DNA of 64,000 nucleotides, taken from assembly GCA_938020505.1 (NCBI GenBank), contig CALIHR010000025.1:62001-126000 (forward strand), read 5' to 3'. Positions 43,966 through 53,224 of this stretch are shown in pieces; the stretch's first letter is position 1, and every line of letters starts with the position of its first letter. The notes beneath the pieces are model-generated. The model made no database searches and was not told where the DNA came from. It worked only from the letters and a program-made list of their open reading frames with translations. A program made the position numbers and the translations under genes. The stretch comes from an uncultured Actinobaculum sp. GTDB taxonomy: Bacteria > Actinomycetota > Actinomycetes > Actinomycetales > Actinomycetaceae.

Positions 43966-45645
43966 ATGAACCCCGACGTCGGCATTCTTGGCGTTGCGCC
44001 CGCTCGGGGCGGAGCGCCTGCGCCTGCCTTCGGCCTGCGCGATGGAAGAAGGGGTCGCGTCTCGGTTGTCGAAGAGGGGCGAGGATTTGCCGAGTGCCTT
44101 GCGGGGTTGGAAGCGCTTGTCTCTGAACTGGGGGAGAAGGACGCTTCGGGATTGCCCGACGGGCAACTTCTGTCGGGTGCGCAGGCGCTGGCCAAACTCG
44201 CCTCTCGCTTAAGCGCTGTGCGCGGACAGATGCTCGTTGCCATCGACGAGAGGCGCAGCTGGCGATCTTCGGGGATGCGTACGCTCATTCAATGGAACGA
44301 GAGGGCGTCTGGCCAGTCGCCGAAGGCCGCCACGAGGGAAATCAAGCGAGCCCACGCTTTGGAAGAGGATTTGCCCGTCCTGTCGAGAGCGCTTAAATCC
44401 GGCGAGATTTTTGCTGAGCACGTCGACGTCGTCCGCAAGGTCTTTTCCACTCCGCCCCTGAAGGAGGCCGTGAACGACGAAGGAGTTCAAAAGGAATTCG
44501 TTTCCTGGGCGAAACAATGCGGAACCCGGGAATTCGAGCGGCGGGTCAGGGCCCGTGCCTTGAGGAACGATCCAGCTTTGGGCGTCAAGCTTGAAAAGTC
44601 GGAGGCGAAAGACGAGCGGGTCGCTTTCGCTCCCGAGGGGTTCGGCATGCGTGTCACCGGGTGGCTTTCGAGCGAGACGTCCGCAATCTTGGACACCGCG
44701 TTGAGTGCCCTAATGGGGCGCAAGGGCGTGGACGATACGAGAACCTTGCCTCAGCGTCGCGCCGGGGCGTTGGTTGAGATGGCCAGCCTCAAGCTTGACG
44801 AGGGCAGCCTGGGCAGGGGCGCAAGAATTCGCCCGCACCTGTCCGTTCACGTGCCTTTGGCAACGCTTGTGGGGGCGGAAAGGGCCGCTCGACCGTGCGC
44901 ATCTCTGGACGTCGGCCTTTCTTCGGGCGAGCCCGACGCCGAAAACAGGGGTGGCGCCGAGAAGAGGCCCATAGGGGAAATCGGAGAGGGGTCGGGCCCT
45001 GTGCGCCCCGAGCTTGAAATTGGATCGATGGAAAGAGTCGAGTTGCTCGAAGGGCGGATCCGACCGTTAGGGGAAATGCGGCAAACAGAAGGGCGGAAAC
45101 GCGATAGACGTTGCGAAAACGGCAGCGGGCAGGGGCGCATCGGCCGTTGCCTCGATCGGGTTAGTGAAGAAAGCCGGGAGCTTGGAAAACTTCTGGTGGT
45201 GATGCCCGCCGCCATGGACTTAACCGCTTTGAAGGGGCTTGAACCGGCGACGCTGGACGACGGCTCCGCTTTGTCGATGACCCAGTTGGCGAGGTTGATG
45301 TGCGACTCGGCGGTCTCCCGCGTCGTGTTCTCGTCAAACGGCGAAGTGATCGACGTCGGACGCGAAAAACGTCTGTTCACACCGGCGCAGACCAGAGCCG
45401 TCATCGCCAGAGATCGAACCTGTCGATACCCGGGGTGCTCGGACACGATTGCCCACGGTCAGATCCATCACGCCCTGCCCTGGCAAGCGGGAGGCGGCAC
45501 CGATCTCGCCAACGCCGTTCTGCTGTGCTGGCATCATCACAGCCTTGTCCACCGTGAGATGGTCACGATCTCCCACCACGACGGAGGGTTCGTGTTCAGC
45601 AGAAAAGACGGGACGGTGATAGGCGTGCGTCGCAACGGAACGTGA
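43966..45645 (+). CDS. DUF222 / HNH endonuclease-domain protein (13E12-like)
   Basis: A 559-residue protein of the actinobacterial DUF222-HNH family. ATG 43966 follows AAGGAGG; the open frame extends 24 codons upstream into the promoter. The N-terminal DUF222 region spans about residues 35-260 (LSAVRGQMLVAIDERRSWRS, WLSSETSAILDTALSAL). A charged low-complexity insert follows (about 330-420). The C-terminal HNH nuclease has CRYPGCSD, HHALPWQAGGGTDLANAVLLCWHHHSLVH, with Zn-binding cysteines and histidines present. Such genes are often multicopy and mobile-like; their role is not settled. The palindromic operator over the promoter suggests tight repression. Confidence 0.88.
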   Translation: MNPDVGILGVAPARGGAPAPAFGLRDGRRGRVSVVEEGRGFAECLAGLEALVSELGEKDASGLPDGQLLSGAQALAKLASRLSAVRGQMLVAIDERRSWRSSGMRTLIQWNERASGQSPKAATREIKRAHALEEDLPVLSRALKSGEIFAEHVDVVRKVFSTPPLKEAVNDEGVQKEFVSWAKQCGTREFERRVRARALRNDPALGVKLEKSEAKDERVAFAPEGFGMRVTGWLSSETSAILDTALSALMGRKGVDDTRTLPQRRAGALVEMASLKLDEGSLGRGARIRPHLSVHVPLATLVGAERAARPCASLDVGLSSGEPDAENRGGAEKRPIGEIGEGSGPVRPELEIGSMERVELLEGRIRPLGEMRQTEGRKRDRRCENGSGQGRIGRCLDRVSEESRELGKLLVVMPAAMDLTALKGLEPATLDDGSALSMTQLARLMCDSAVSRVVFSSNGEVIDVGREKRLFTPAQTRAVIARDRTCRYPGCSDTIAHGQIHHALPWQAGGGTDLANAVLLCWHHHSLVHREMVTISHHDGGFVFSRKDGTVIGVRRNGT

Positions 45646-45748
45646 ATGGAATATGGCGACGCCGATTTTGAAGGGCAGGCTTGGTGTGTGGGACACGTCC
45701 CGGCGGAGGGGTGAGCGTGCCGTGGCGGGCGGGGTTAAGATCGTCCCT

Positions 45749-46075
45749 ATGAGTACACTGCCTCCCGAACCGCCGCGCGGCCCAGAAAGCCCGGAGACCG
45801 CGGGTTCCCCAAGCGTCGACGTCCTCGAACGCGAGCAGGAGCAGCACAGCCCCGGCGACGACGAGCGCTATGCGCACTACGTTCGCAAAGAGAAGATCAC
45901 CGAATCGGCCCTGTCCGGCCAGCCGGTGGTGGCGCTGTGCGGGAAAGTGTGGACTCCCTCCCGGGACCCCGAGAGATACCCCGTGTGTCCGACATGCAAG
46001 GCCATTCGCGACGAGCTTGGCAAACAGGGCTCCTCGTGGCCTTTCGGCCCCGACGTCCCCGGGAACGGGAAGTGA
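45749..46075 (+). CDS. DUF3039 zinc-binding-like protein
   Basis: A 108-residue cytoplasmic protein. ATG 45749 starts MSTLPPEPPRG; a TAAGAT hexamer about 8 bases upstream could be a -10 box for a leaderless message. The family core is ERYAHYVRKEKITESALSGQPVVALCGKVWTPSRDPERYPVCPTCKAI, with Cys and His residues able to bind zinc. It overlaps the helicase gene by 4 bp, a pairing common in Actinobacteria. The function is unknown. Confidence 0.85.
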   Translation: MSTLPPEPPRGPESPETAGSPSVDVLEREQEQHSPGDDERYAHYVRKEKITESALSGQPVVALCGKVWTPSRDPERYPVCPTCKAIRDELGKQGSSWPFGPDVPGNGK

Positions 46076-47817
46076 GCAGCCACCCCCTGCCGAAAACCGC
46101 TTCCGTCCACGCCGCAGAGACGCTCTCGCCCGCCTTCCCGCAACGCGCGGCCTGGGGCACGGCGTCGTCCCTGCGGGCATGGCAGGCCGAGGCGCTCCAG
46201 GCGTACATGGCAAGCCAGCCGCGGGACTTCCTTGCAGTGGCGACGCCCGGAGCGGGGAAGACGACCTTCGCCCTGCGCATTGCGACAGAGCTCATGGCCA
46301 AAGGCGCAGTCCGGCGGGTCACCGTCGTGTGCCCCACAGAGCATCTGAAGACGCAGTGGTCGGAATCGGCCGCGCGCGTCGGGCTCACGCTCGACCCCGA
46401 CTTCACGAACGCGCAAGGCGAAGAAGGCAGCTTCTTCGACGGAGTGTGCGTCACGTACGCGCAAGTCGCGGCGAACCCGGGGCTTCACAGGCGCCGCACC
46501 GCTGCCCGGCCGACCCTCGTCATCCTCGACGAGATCCACCACGGCGGCGACGCCCTCTCCTGGGGCGACGGCATACGCGAGGCCTTCCAAGGAGCGGCTC
46601 GGCGGCTCTCGCTCACAGGCACGCCCTTCAGGTCGGACGATTCGCCGATCCCGTTCGTCGAGTACGCCGACGACGGCGACGGCGTGCTCCGCTCCCGCGC
46701 CGATTACACGTACGGGTACGCCGAGGCGCTGCGCGACGGCGTGGTGCGGCCCGTCATGTTCCTCAGCTACTCGGGGCAGATGCGGTGGCAGACGAAGCAG
46801 GGCGACGTCGTCGAAGCGACCCTCGGCGAGCCCCTGACCAAAGACATGACCGGGCAGGCCTGGCGGACCGCGCTCAATCCCGCGGGCGACTGGATCCAGG
46901 CGGTCCTCGCCGCAGCAGACGAACGCCTGACCGCCGTGCGCAAATCGATCCCCGACGCCGGGGGCCTCGTCATCGCCACCGATCAGAAGGCCGCCCGTGC
47001 GTATGCGGAGAGGCTGGAGGGCATCAGCGGGCAGCGGCCCACGGTGGTGCTTTCCGACGACGCCGGCGCCTCCGACCGGATCGCCGAGTTCTCCGCCGGA
47101 GACGGGCGATGGATGATCGCCGTGCGGATGGTCTCCGAGGGGGTGGACGTGCCCAGGCTCGCCGTCGGAGTGTATGCGACGTCGGCCTCGACCCCGCTGT
47201 TTTTCGCCCAGGCGATCGGGCGCTTCGTGCGCGCGCGCAAGCGCGGGGAGACCGCGACGGTGTTCCTCCCCTCCGTCCCGCAGCTTCTCGGGCTGGCCGC
47301 CGAGATGGAGGTCGAACGCGACCATGCGCTGGGGGAGAAACGAGACGACGGCGAGCTGCTTCTCGAGCGCGCCAATTCAGAGGAGCAGGCCAGCGACCAG
47401 CTCGCGTTCCCCGGCTTCGAGGCGCTGGAATCGGATGCGTCGTTCGACAGGGCGCTTTTCGACGGCGGCGAATTCGGGCTGGGCGCCGAGGCCGGATCCG
47501 ACGAGGAAGCCGATTTCCTCGGGATTCCCGGGCTTTTGGAGCCCGAGCAGGTCACCACGCTTCTGCGCAAGCGCCAGGCGGCGCAGGCGGCCCAGCCGAA
47601 AAAGGCGGCAGTCAGCGATCCGCGGCGGCGGCGAGAGGTGCGCAAGGAGCTGACCTCGCTAGTCGCTGCTTGGGCGCAGAAATCGGGCCAGCCGCACGCG
47701 TTCGTCCACGCCGAGCTCCGCCGAATCTGCGGCGGGCCGGAGGTGGCGCGGGCCTCCGTCGAACAGATCGAATCCCGAATCGGGCAGGTGCGCCGATGGT
47801 TCGTGGGGCGGACGTAG
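46072..47817 (+). CDS. DEAD/DEAH-box superfamily-2 helicase
   Basis: A 581-residue helicase with GTG start overlapping the DUF3039 stop. Walker A ATPGAGKTTFALRI near residue 63, Walker B LVILDEIHHGGD near 158, SLTGTPFRSDD, then VRMVSEGVDVPRLAVGVY and AIGRFVRARKRGE as motifs V and VI. The C-terminal 150 residues are acidic and end in a small basic domain. The family is widely conserved next to DUF3039 in Actinobacteria; the substrate is not established. Confidence 0.88.
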   Translation: MSSHPLPKTASVHAAETLSPAFPQRAAWGTASSLRAWQAEALQAYMASQPRDFLAVATPGAGKTTFALRIATELMAKGAVRRVTVVCPTEHLKTQWSESAARVGLTLDPDFTNAQGEEGSFFDGVCVTYAQVAANPGLHRRRTAARPTLVILDEIHHGGDALSWGDGIREAFQGAARRLSLTGTPFRSDDSPIPFVEYADDGDGVLRSRADYTYGYAEALRDGVVRPVMFLSYSGQMRWQTKQGDVVEATLGEPLTKDMTGQAWRTALNPAGDWIQAVLAAADERLTAVRKSIPDAGGLVIATDQKAARAYAERLEGISGQRPTVVLSDDAGASDRIAEFSAGDGRWMIAVRMVSEGVDVPRLAVGVYATSASTPLFFAQAIGRFVRARKRGETATVFLPSVPQLLGLAAEMEVERDHALGEKRDDGELLLERANSEEQASDQLAFPGFEALESDASFDRALFDGGEFGLGAEAGSDEEADFLGIPGLLEPEQVTTLLRKRQAAQAAQPKKAAVSDPRRRREVRKELTSLVAAWAQKSGQPHAFVHAELRRICGGPEVARASVEQIESRIGQVRRWFVGRT

Positions 47818-47985
47818 AGCTCTCAGATCCGGCGTAAAATGCGGAGAGAAGCAGTCTTTTCGCGGGGGCGCGGGCAAGAAAACCGACCCATCGCGCATCG
47901 GCGGCCGAAGCCTGTGATGCGTGAGAGGGACCGGTGTTTGTGTCTATACGCTACACGAAACGCGGCCCCTTATGAGCAGCAAGCG

Positions 47986-49338
47986 TCAGTCGTCGCCCTC
48001 GAAGATGTCGAGCATTTTGGTGGGGACGGCGGGTTCGCCGCTGGAGAGGCGCCAACCGTCGTAGGGCAGCTCGGCGCGGGATTCCTCGTGGCGGGCGGCC
48101 GCTGCGGCGATGGCGGCCTTCCCGATCTGGGATTCGTCGATCGCGCCGGCGTCGACGAGCTTGACTTGAAGGGGGCGGGCGCCCGCCCGCTCGAGGTAGT
48201 GAAGGCCCTCCTGCCAGCTTCCGGCCGAGACGACGAGCTCCTGGGCGGCGCTGCCACGCTGGTCGCAGACGCGGCCCGCGACCTTGAGCCCTCCCACGCT
48301 CGCCTTGTTCTTCGAGCTTTTGGCCACCTCGTGCATTTTTCCGTCGGCGCCCTCGCGTTGGACGAGCTTGTAGACCATCTCCGCCGTCGGATGCCCCGAG
48401 CCGGTCACGACCCTCGTTCCGACGCCGTAAGAATCTACCGGCGCGGCGCCGAGGGCGGCGATGGAGTATTCATCGAGGTCGCTCGTGACGGTGATCTTCG
48501 TCGATGTCGCGCCGAGGTCGTCAAGCTGCTTGCGCACGGTGAACGCCTGGGCGACGAGGTCGCCCGAATCGAGCCGGACCGCGCCCAGCTCGCCCCCGGC
48601 CTCGCGTGCGGCGGCGACGGCGTTGTTCACGCCCTCGGTGATGTCGTAGGTGTCCACCAGCAAAGTGGTTCCCGTTCCCATCGTCGCGATCTGGGCGGCG
48701 AACGCCTCCTTCTCCGAATCGTGGACGAGGGTGAAGGAATGCGCGGACGTCCCGGCGACGCCGAGGTCATAGGTGCGCCCGCCTTCCAGGTCCGACGTCG
48801 CTGTGAAGCCCGCGATGACGGCGGCGCGTGCGGCGTGGACGGCCGCGGTTTCGTGCGTGCGGCGCGCGCCGAATTCCAGGCAGGGGCGGCCGTGGGCGGC
48901 GGCCGTCATGCGCGAGGCGGCCGTGGCCACCGCCGAATCGTGGTTGAGGATCGAGAGGATGACCGTCTCCAGCACGACGCATTCGGCGAATGAGCCTGTG
49001 ACCGTGAGGACGGGGGAGTGCGGGAAATAGCATTCGCCCTCGGCGTACCCGTAAACGTCGCCCGTGAAGCGGTAGTCGGCGAGGTACTCGGCGGTGCGGT
49101 CTGAGACGATCGCGCGAGACGCGAGATACTCGATTTCCTCGGGGTTGAAGCGGAAATCGCGGATCGCTTCGAGGACGCGCCCGGTGCCGCAGACCACGCC
49201 GTAGCGCCTCTCGCCGGGAAGCCTGCGCCCGAAGGCCTCGAAGACGCACTTCCTTTCGGCGGTGCCGGAGGCGATGGCTGCGTCGACCATCGTCAGCTCG
49301 TACATGTCGGTCATGAGCGACGTCGTGGAGAATGCCAT
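47986..49338 (-). CDS. pncB: nicotinate phosphoribosyltransferase
   Basis: First enzyme of NAD salvage from nicotinate, making nicotinate mononucleotide with PRPP and ATP; 450 residues. Clear family blocks include LMTDMYELTMVDAAI at the N-terminus, VFEAFGRRLPGERRYGV, the active-site EFGARRTHETAA, GTSAHSFTLVHDSE, GAVRLDSGDLVAQAF and GVGTRVVTGSGHP. It is divergent from clpS, the same arrangement as pncB1 and clpS in mycobacteria. Confidence 0.96.
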   Translation of the reverse strand: MAFSTTSLMTDMYELTMVDAAIASGTAERKCVFEAFGRRLPGERRYGVVCGTGRVLEAIRDFRFNPEEIEYLASRAIVSDRTAEYLADYRFTGDVYGYAEGECYFPHSPVLTVTGSFAECVVLETVILSILNHDSAVATAASRMTAAAHGRPCLEFGARRTHETAAVHAARAAVIAGFTATSDLEGGRTYDLGVAGTSAHSFTLVHDSEKEAFAAQIATMGTGTTLLVDTYDITEGVNNAVAAAREAGGELGAVRLDSGDLVAQAFTVRKQLDDLGATSTKITVTSDLDEYSIAALGAAPVDSYGVGTRVVTGSGHPTAEMVYKLVQREGADGKMHEVAKSSKNKASVGGLKVAGRVCDQRGSAAQELVVSAGSWQEGLHYLERAGARPLQVKLVDAGAIDESQIGKAAIAAAAARHEESRAELPYDGWRLSSGEPAVPTKMLDIFEGDD

Positions 49339-49828
49339 GCGGCAATCGTACGCGAGTTGAACGCCGGACGCCGCTTTGGGCGAGCGGAGACTTGCTGCGA
49401 GGTTGTCTCAGACGGCACGCGAGCCGCCGTGCGCGGGTGTCCGCCCGTAGATTTCAGCGAGGCGAATTCGAGCCGAGCCGCCGTGCGCGGGGGAGGAACG
49501 TCGGTGTGGGTGAGGGAGCATGTCAAGCGAGGCCGAGCCGCCGTGTGCGGGGGAGGAACCGTGCGAGGCGGCCGACGCGTGTGCCGACGGTGCGAGCCGC
49601 GGTGCGGCGGCCGGGTGCAAATCGACGACGCCGGCGCGGGCAACGGTCGCGCGGACGCATGCGCGCGGGGGCGGGGAAGCCGGCTGCTCGCTCGCGGCGC
49701 GGGCAACGGTCGCGCGGACGCATGCGCGCGGGGGCGGGGTTTTCGCATGCTGCGAGCCGCTGAAGCGTCGCGGGAGAAAACCGCGGCGAAACGTCTCAAA
49801 ACCGCATGGTTACGGGTAGACTAGTTGT
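49339..49828. other. 490-bp repeat-rich intergenic region
   Basis: No gene is seen. Three copies of a GAGCCGCCGTGYGCGGG phrase occur near 49429, 49481 and 49539, and an exact 45-bp direct repeat is listed separately. A TAGACT hexamer six bases before the clpS GTG (49829) suggests a leaderless transcript. Confidence 0.55.
49632..49739. repeat. exact 45-bp direct repeat
   Basis: Copies at 49632-49676 and 49695-49739 are identical and separated by 18 bp. The unit contains GCGCGGACGCATGCGCGC, partly palindromic around GCATGC. Confidence 0.85.
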
Positions 49829-50119
49829 GTGAACAGCCAGTCGACGCCCTCTTCGACGCCAGCGCCAGCGGAGGTCCCCGCGAGGTTCGGGACCTGGAGG
49901 ACGGTTGTCCACAATGACCCGGTCAATCTCATGACGTACGTCGAGTGGGTTTTCGAGAGCTATTTCCACATGAGCAGGCGCCGGGCGCGCATGCTCATGC
50001 TCCAAGTGCACAACGAGGGCCGGGCCGTCGTCTCGCGCGGGGCGCGCGAGCAGATGGAGGCCGACGCCCAGGCCATGCAGTCCTACGGGCTGTGGGCGAC
50101 GATCGAAGAGGCGGAGTGA
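49829..50119 (+). CDS. clpS: ATP-dependent Clp protease adaptor ClpS
   Basis: A 96-residue N-degron adaptor that delivers substrates to ClpAP or ClpCP. After a Ser/Pro-rich N-terminus the core VHNDPVNLMTYVEWVFESYF and the binding region VHNEGRAVVSRGAREQME are typical. The GTG start has no ribosome site but a -10-like TAGACT is six bases upstream. Confidence 0.94.
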   Translation: MNSQSTPSSTPAPAEVPARFGTWRTVVHNDPVNLMTYVEWVFESYFHMSRRRARMLMLQVHNEGRAVVSRGAREQMEADAQAMQSYGLWATIEEAE

Positions 50120-50802
50120 GGGCGATGGAGGCGTTCAGGCCCTGGAGGGGCGGCTACCTGTCCAAGGCGCAGGAGACCGAGCGGCGTCTGCTTGCGCGGA
50201 TGGCGTGCGACGTCGTCGAGATGCTCGGCCATTCGATGGCGGATCTGGCCCAACGCGAGAGCTCGGAGGCGAGGGGAGAGGATCCGCTCGCGGTCTACGA
50301 GGCCGAGCTCTCCGGCGTCGCCGAGCGGGCTTCGCGGGAGAGCGGCGGGCCCGGCGCCGGGCGGGCGGGCGCGCACAAGCCCATTGACGACGCGATGTTC
50401 CGGCTCCTGCCGGACATGTCCGAGGATCCGAGGCAGGCCGAGGCTCTGCGGGAGATGACCTCCGCGAGCCTGTCGGCCGTCAAGGCCGAGCATCTGCTCA
50501 TACTGTGGCGGTCGGTCAACGGGGCCACGGACGACGTGTGGGTCGGCAACGAGGACATGCCCGGGTGGATATCGGCGATCAACTCGATCCGGCTGGTGCT
50601 CGCCTCGCGCCTGGACATCCAAGGCGAGGAGGACGGCCAGGAGATTTACGAGGCCGCTCAGGACATCACGGGGGCCAACGGCAAGGGCAACCAGCGCGAG
50701 GTGCAGACCCCCGACGAATTGCTTCGCGTGCTTTACACGATGGTTACCTGGTGGCAAGAGTCACTGCTTCTGGCTGCGAGGAATAAGACCCCTCACCGAT
50801 AA
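50116..50802 (+). CDS. DUF2017 conserved actinobacterial protein
   Basis: A 228-residue cytoplasmic protein. GTG 50116 overlaps the clpS stop as GTGA and is preferred; ATG 50125 in the same frame is an alternative. The core includes MFRLLPDMSEDPRQAEALREMT, LLILWRSVNGATDDVWV and TWWQESLLLAAR, as in DUF2017 (Rv1332 in mycobacteria, also next to clpS). The function is unknown; coupling with clpS suggests a link to proteolysis. Confidence 0.88.
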   Translation: MRAMEAFRPWRGGYLSKAQETERRLLARMACDVVEMLGHSMADLAQRESSEARGEDPLAVYEAELSGVAERASRESGGPGAGRAGAHKPIDDAMFRLLPDMSEDPRQAEALREMTSASLSAVKAEHLLILWRSVNGATDDVWVGNEDMPGWISAINSIRLVLASRLDIQGEEDGQEIYEAAQDITGANGKGNQREVQTPDELLRVLYTMVTWWQESLLLAARNKTPHR

Positions 50803-50812
50803 AGTTTTGTCC

Positions 50813-51640
50813 ATGGACTTTCGCCCCATAGGCATCTTCGACTCCGGCGTCGGCGGGCTCACCGTTGCGCGCGCGATCATCGACCAATTTCCAGAGGAGT
50901 CGATCACCTACATCGGCGACACCGCCCACACGCCGTACGGGCCGAAGCCGATCGCCCGCGTGCGCGAGCTGGCCTTGGACATCATGGACAGCCTCGTCGA
51001 TTCCGGCGTCAAGATGCTCGTCATCGCCTGCAACTCGGCGTCGGCCGCAGTGCTGCACGACGCGCGCGAGCGCTATCAGGCCGCACGCTCGATTCCCGTC
51101 GTCGAAGTCATCCAGCCCGCGGTCAGGCGCGCGGTGTCAGCCACGCGTAACCGGCGCATCGGCGTCATCGGGACGGCGGCGACGATCGGGTCGGGCGCCT
51201 ACGAGGACGCCTTCGCGGCGGCCCCGCACCTGACGCTGACGACGGCGGCATGCCCCGAGTTCGTCGAGCTGGTCGAGGCGGGGATCACCGCGGGCCCGCA
51301 GGTCGAGGCGGTCGCCGAGCGCTACCTCGCGCCCGTGCGCGACGCCGGGGTGGACACCCTCGTGCTCGGATGCACGCATTATCCGCTGCTCGCGGGGGCC
51401 ATCGGATACACGATGGGCGAGTCCGTCACGCTCGTTTCGTCCGCGGACGAGACCGCCCGCGACGTCTACGCCAAGCTCGCCTCTCAGAGCCTGTTCGCCC
51501 CGCCCGGAAACGAGCCCGACCGCCGCTTCTATGCGACGGGGGACCCCGCCCGCTTCGGCGAGCTCGCTGGAAGGTTCCTCGGCCCGGAGGTCGGCGCGGC
51601 GCGTTCGATCTCCCAGATCCGCTCGGGGGTGAGCGCATGA
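50813..51640 (+). CDS. murI: glutamate racemase
   Basis: Makes D-glutamate for peptidoglycan. 275 residues from ATG 50813; a TTG two codons earlier is less likely. The two catalytic cysteines sit in VIACNSASAA and VLGCTHYPLL. N-terminal IGIFDSGVGGLTVA and YIGDTAHTPYG are diagnostic. Confidence 0.96.
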   Translation: MDFRPIGIFDSGVGGLTVARAIIDQFPEESITYIGDTAHTPYGPKPIARVRELALDIMDSLVDSGVKMLVIACNSASAAVLHDARERYQAARSIPVVEVIQPAVRRAVSATRNRRIGVIGTAATIGSGAYEDAFAAAPHLTLTTAACPEFVELVEAGITAGPQVEAVAERYLAPVRDAGVDTLVLGCTHYPLLAGAIGYTMGESVTLVSSADETARDVYAKLASQSLFAPPGNEPDRRFYATGDPARFGELAGRFLGPEVGAARSISQIRSGVSA

Positions 51641-52431
51641 GACTGACCGTCATCGGCTGCTCGGGCTCCATGTCCGGCAGGTTTTCTGCGGCGTCGGCCT
51701 ATCTTCTCCAAGCCGACGGGGAGGACGAAGACGGCAGGCTGCGCACGTACTCGGCCGTCCTCGACTTCGGCCCCGGAGCCATGGGCCAGCTTCTCAACTA
51801 CCTTGACCCGGCCGACCTCGACGCGATGGTGCTCAGCCATCTGCACACCGACCATTGCGCCGACATCATCGGCATGCAGGTGTATCGGCGCTGGTTTCCC
51901 GACGGGCCGCTTGCGCGGATCCCCGTCTACAGCCCGGACGACGGGGAGCGCCGCACCCGCCAGCTCGGCGGGGACCCAGACGAGGAGACCTACGAGGGCG
52001 AGTTCGAGTTCAAGCAGATCGGGCCGGGCGACGTCGTCGAGATAGGCCCGATGAAGCTTGAGGCTTTCGCCGCCGATCACACGGTGCCCTGCGTGGGGCT
52101 GAGGGTGAGCGGGCCGAGCGACCTCGGCCCGGGCAATGCCACCCTCGGCTACACCGGCGACACCGACCTGTGCGACACGGAGGTGGAGATGGCCCGGGGC
52201 GTCGACCTCCTTCTCTCGGAGTGCGCGTTCGAAGACGGGCGCGACTCGGTGCGCGGCGTCCATATGACGGGCTCGCGCGCAGGGGAGCTCGCCCAGCGGG
52301 CGGGCGCGGCGAGGCTGCTTTTGACGCACCTGCAGCCGTGGACCGACCCCGAGGCGGTTCGGCGGAGCGCCGAGCGCGTTTACGAGGGCCCCGTGCGGGC
52401 CGTGCTTCCCGGCGAGGAGCACCGCGTCTGA
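51637..52431 (+). CDS. metallo-beta-lactamase-fold phosphodiesterase-like protein (Rv1339 family)
   Basis: A 264-residue hydrolase whose ATG overlaps the murI stop (ATGA). The metal site is HLHTDHCAD near residue 69, with Asp in YTGDTD and a terminal His in LLLTHLQPWTD. The order murI, this gene, rph, rdgB equals Rv1338-Rv1341. Rv1339 is reported as an atypical class II cAMP phosphodiesterase, which makes cyclic-nucleotide hydrolysis plausible here. RNase Z-like activity is the alternative. Confidence 0.85.
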   Translation: MRLTVIGCSGSMSGRFSAASAYLLQADGEDEDGRLRTYSAVLDFGPGAMGQLLNYLDPADLDAMVLSHLHTDHCADIIGMQVYRRWFPDGPLARIPVYSPDDGERRTRQLGGDPDEETYEGEFEFKQIGPGDVVEIGPMKLEAFAADHTVPCVGLRVSGPSDLGPGNATLGYTGDTDLCDTEVEMARGVDLLLSECAFEDGRDSVRGVHMTGSRAGELAQRAGAARLLLTHLQPWTDPEAVRRSAERVYEGPVRAVLPGEEHRV

Positions 52432-52450
52432 AAGCGGTAGGATCGCACGC

Positions 52451-53224
52451 ATGAGTCAACGAGCAGACGGCCGAGCCGTCGACGACATGCGTCCCGTGTC
52501 CATCTCCCGAGGCTGGCTCGACGCAGGCGAGGGCAGCGTTCTCGTCTCCTTCGGCAAAACCATGGTCCTGTGCGTCGCCTCCTTCACGGAAGGCGTTCCG
52601 CGCTGGCGCAAGGACACCGGCCTGGGATGGGTGACCGCCGAGTACTCGATGCTTCCCCGCGCCACGGACGAACGCTCGCCCCGGGAGTCCGTGAAGGGAA
52701 GGCTCGGCGGCCGGACACATGAGATTTCGCGCCTGATCGGCCGCGCGCTGCGCGCCTGCGTCGACATGCGGGCCCTCGGCGAGAATACTATCCAGCTCGA
52801 TTGCGACGTCCTTCGAGCCGACGGCGGCACCCGCACGGCGTCGATCACCGGCGCCTTTGCAGCGTTGGCCGACGCCGTCGACTGGGCTGTGGGCAAAGGG
52901 ATCGTCAAACCGCGCAGGCCGGTCCTCAGCGACACGGTGAGCGCAGTGTCGGTCGGCGTCGTCGACGGGCGCCCGGTGCTCGACCTGCCCTACGAGGAGG
53001 ACTCACGCGCCGACACCGACATGAACGTGGTCGCGACAGGCACCGGCCAGTTCATCGAGATCCAGGGGACCGCCGAACACGCGCCTTTCTCAAGGGGCGA
53101 GCTGGGGGAGCTTTTGGACCTCGCCGCGATCGGGACGGCTCATTTGGCCGCCGTCCAGAAAGAGGCGCTGACGGGCGACAACCCCATTGATCCTCGGATC
53201 GTCGCCGGATGGGAGAATCGATGA
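52451..53224 (+). CDS. rph: ribonuclease PH
   Basis: Phosphorolytic 3'-exoribonuclease that trims tRNA precursors; 257 residues. Blocks include VSISRGWLDAGEGSVLVSFGKT, GWVTAEYSMLPRAT, RESVKGRLGGRTHEISRLIGRALR, LDCDVLRADGGTRTASITGAF and FIEIQGTAEHAPFSR. It overlaps rdgB by 4 bp. Confidence 0.96.
   Translation: MSQRADGRAVDDMRPVSISRGWLDAGEGSVLVSFGKTMVLCVASFTEGVPRWRKDTGLGWVTAEYSMLPRATDERSPRESVKGRLGGRTHEISRLIGRALRACVDMRALGENTIQLDCDVLRADGGTRTASITGAFAALADAVDWAVGKGIVKPRRPVLSDTVSAVSVGVVDGRPVLDLPYEEDSRADTDMNVVATGTGQFIEIQGTAEHAPFSRGELGELLDLAAIGTAHLAAVQKEALTGDNPIDPRIVAGWENR

Noticed and set aside
49311..49799. Pro/Arg/His-rich reverse frame upstream of pncB
   Set aside because: It arises from direct GC-rich repeats and overlaps the pncB start; no ribosome site or domain.
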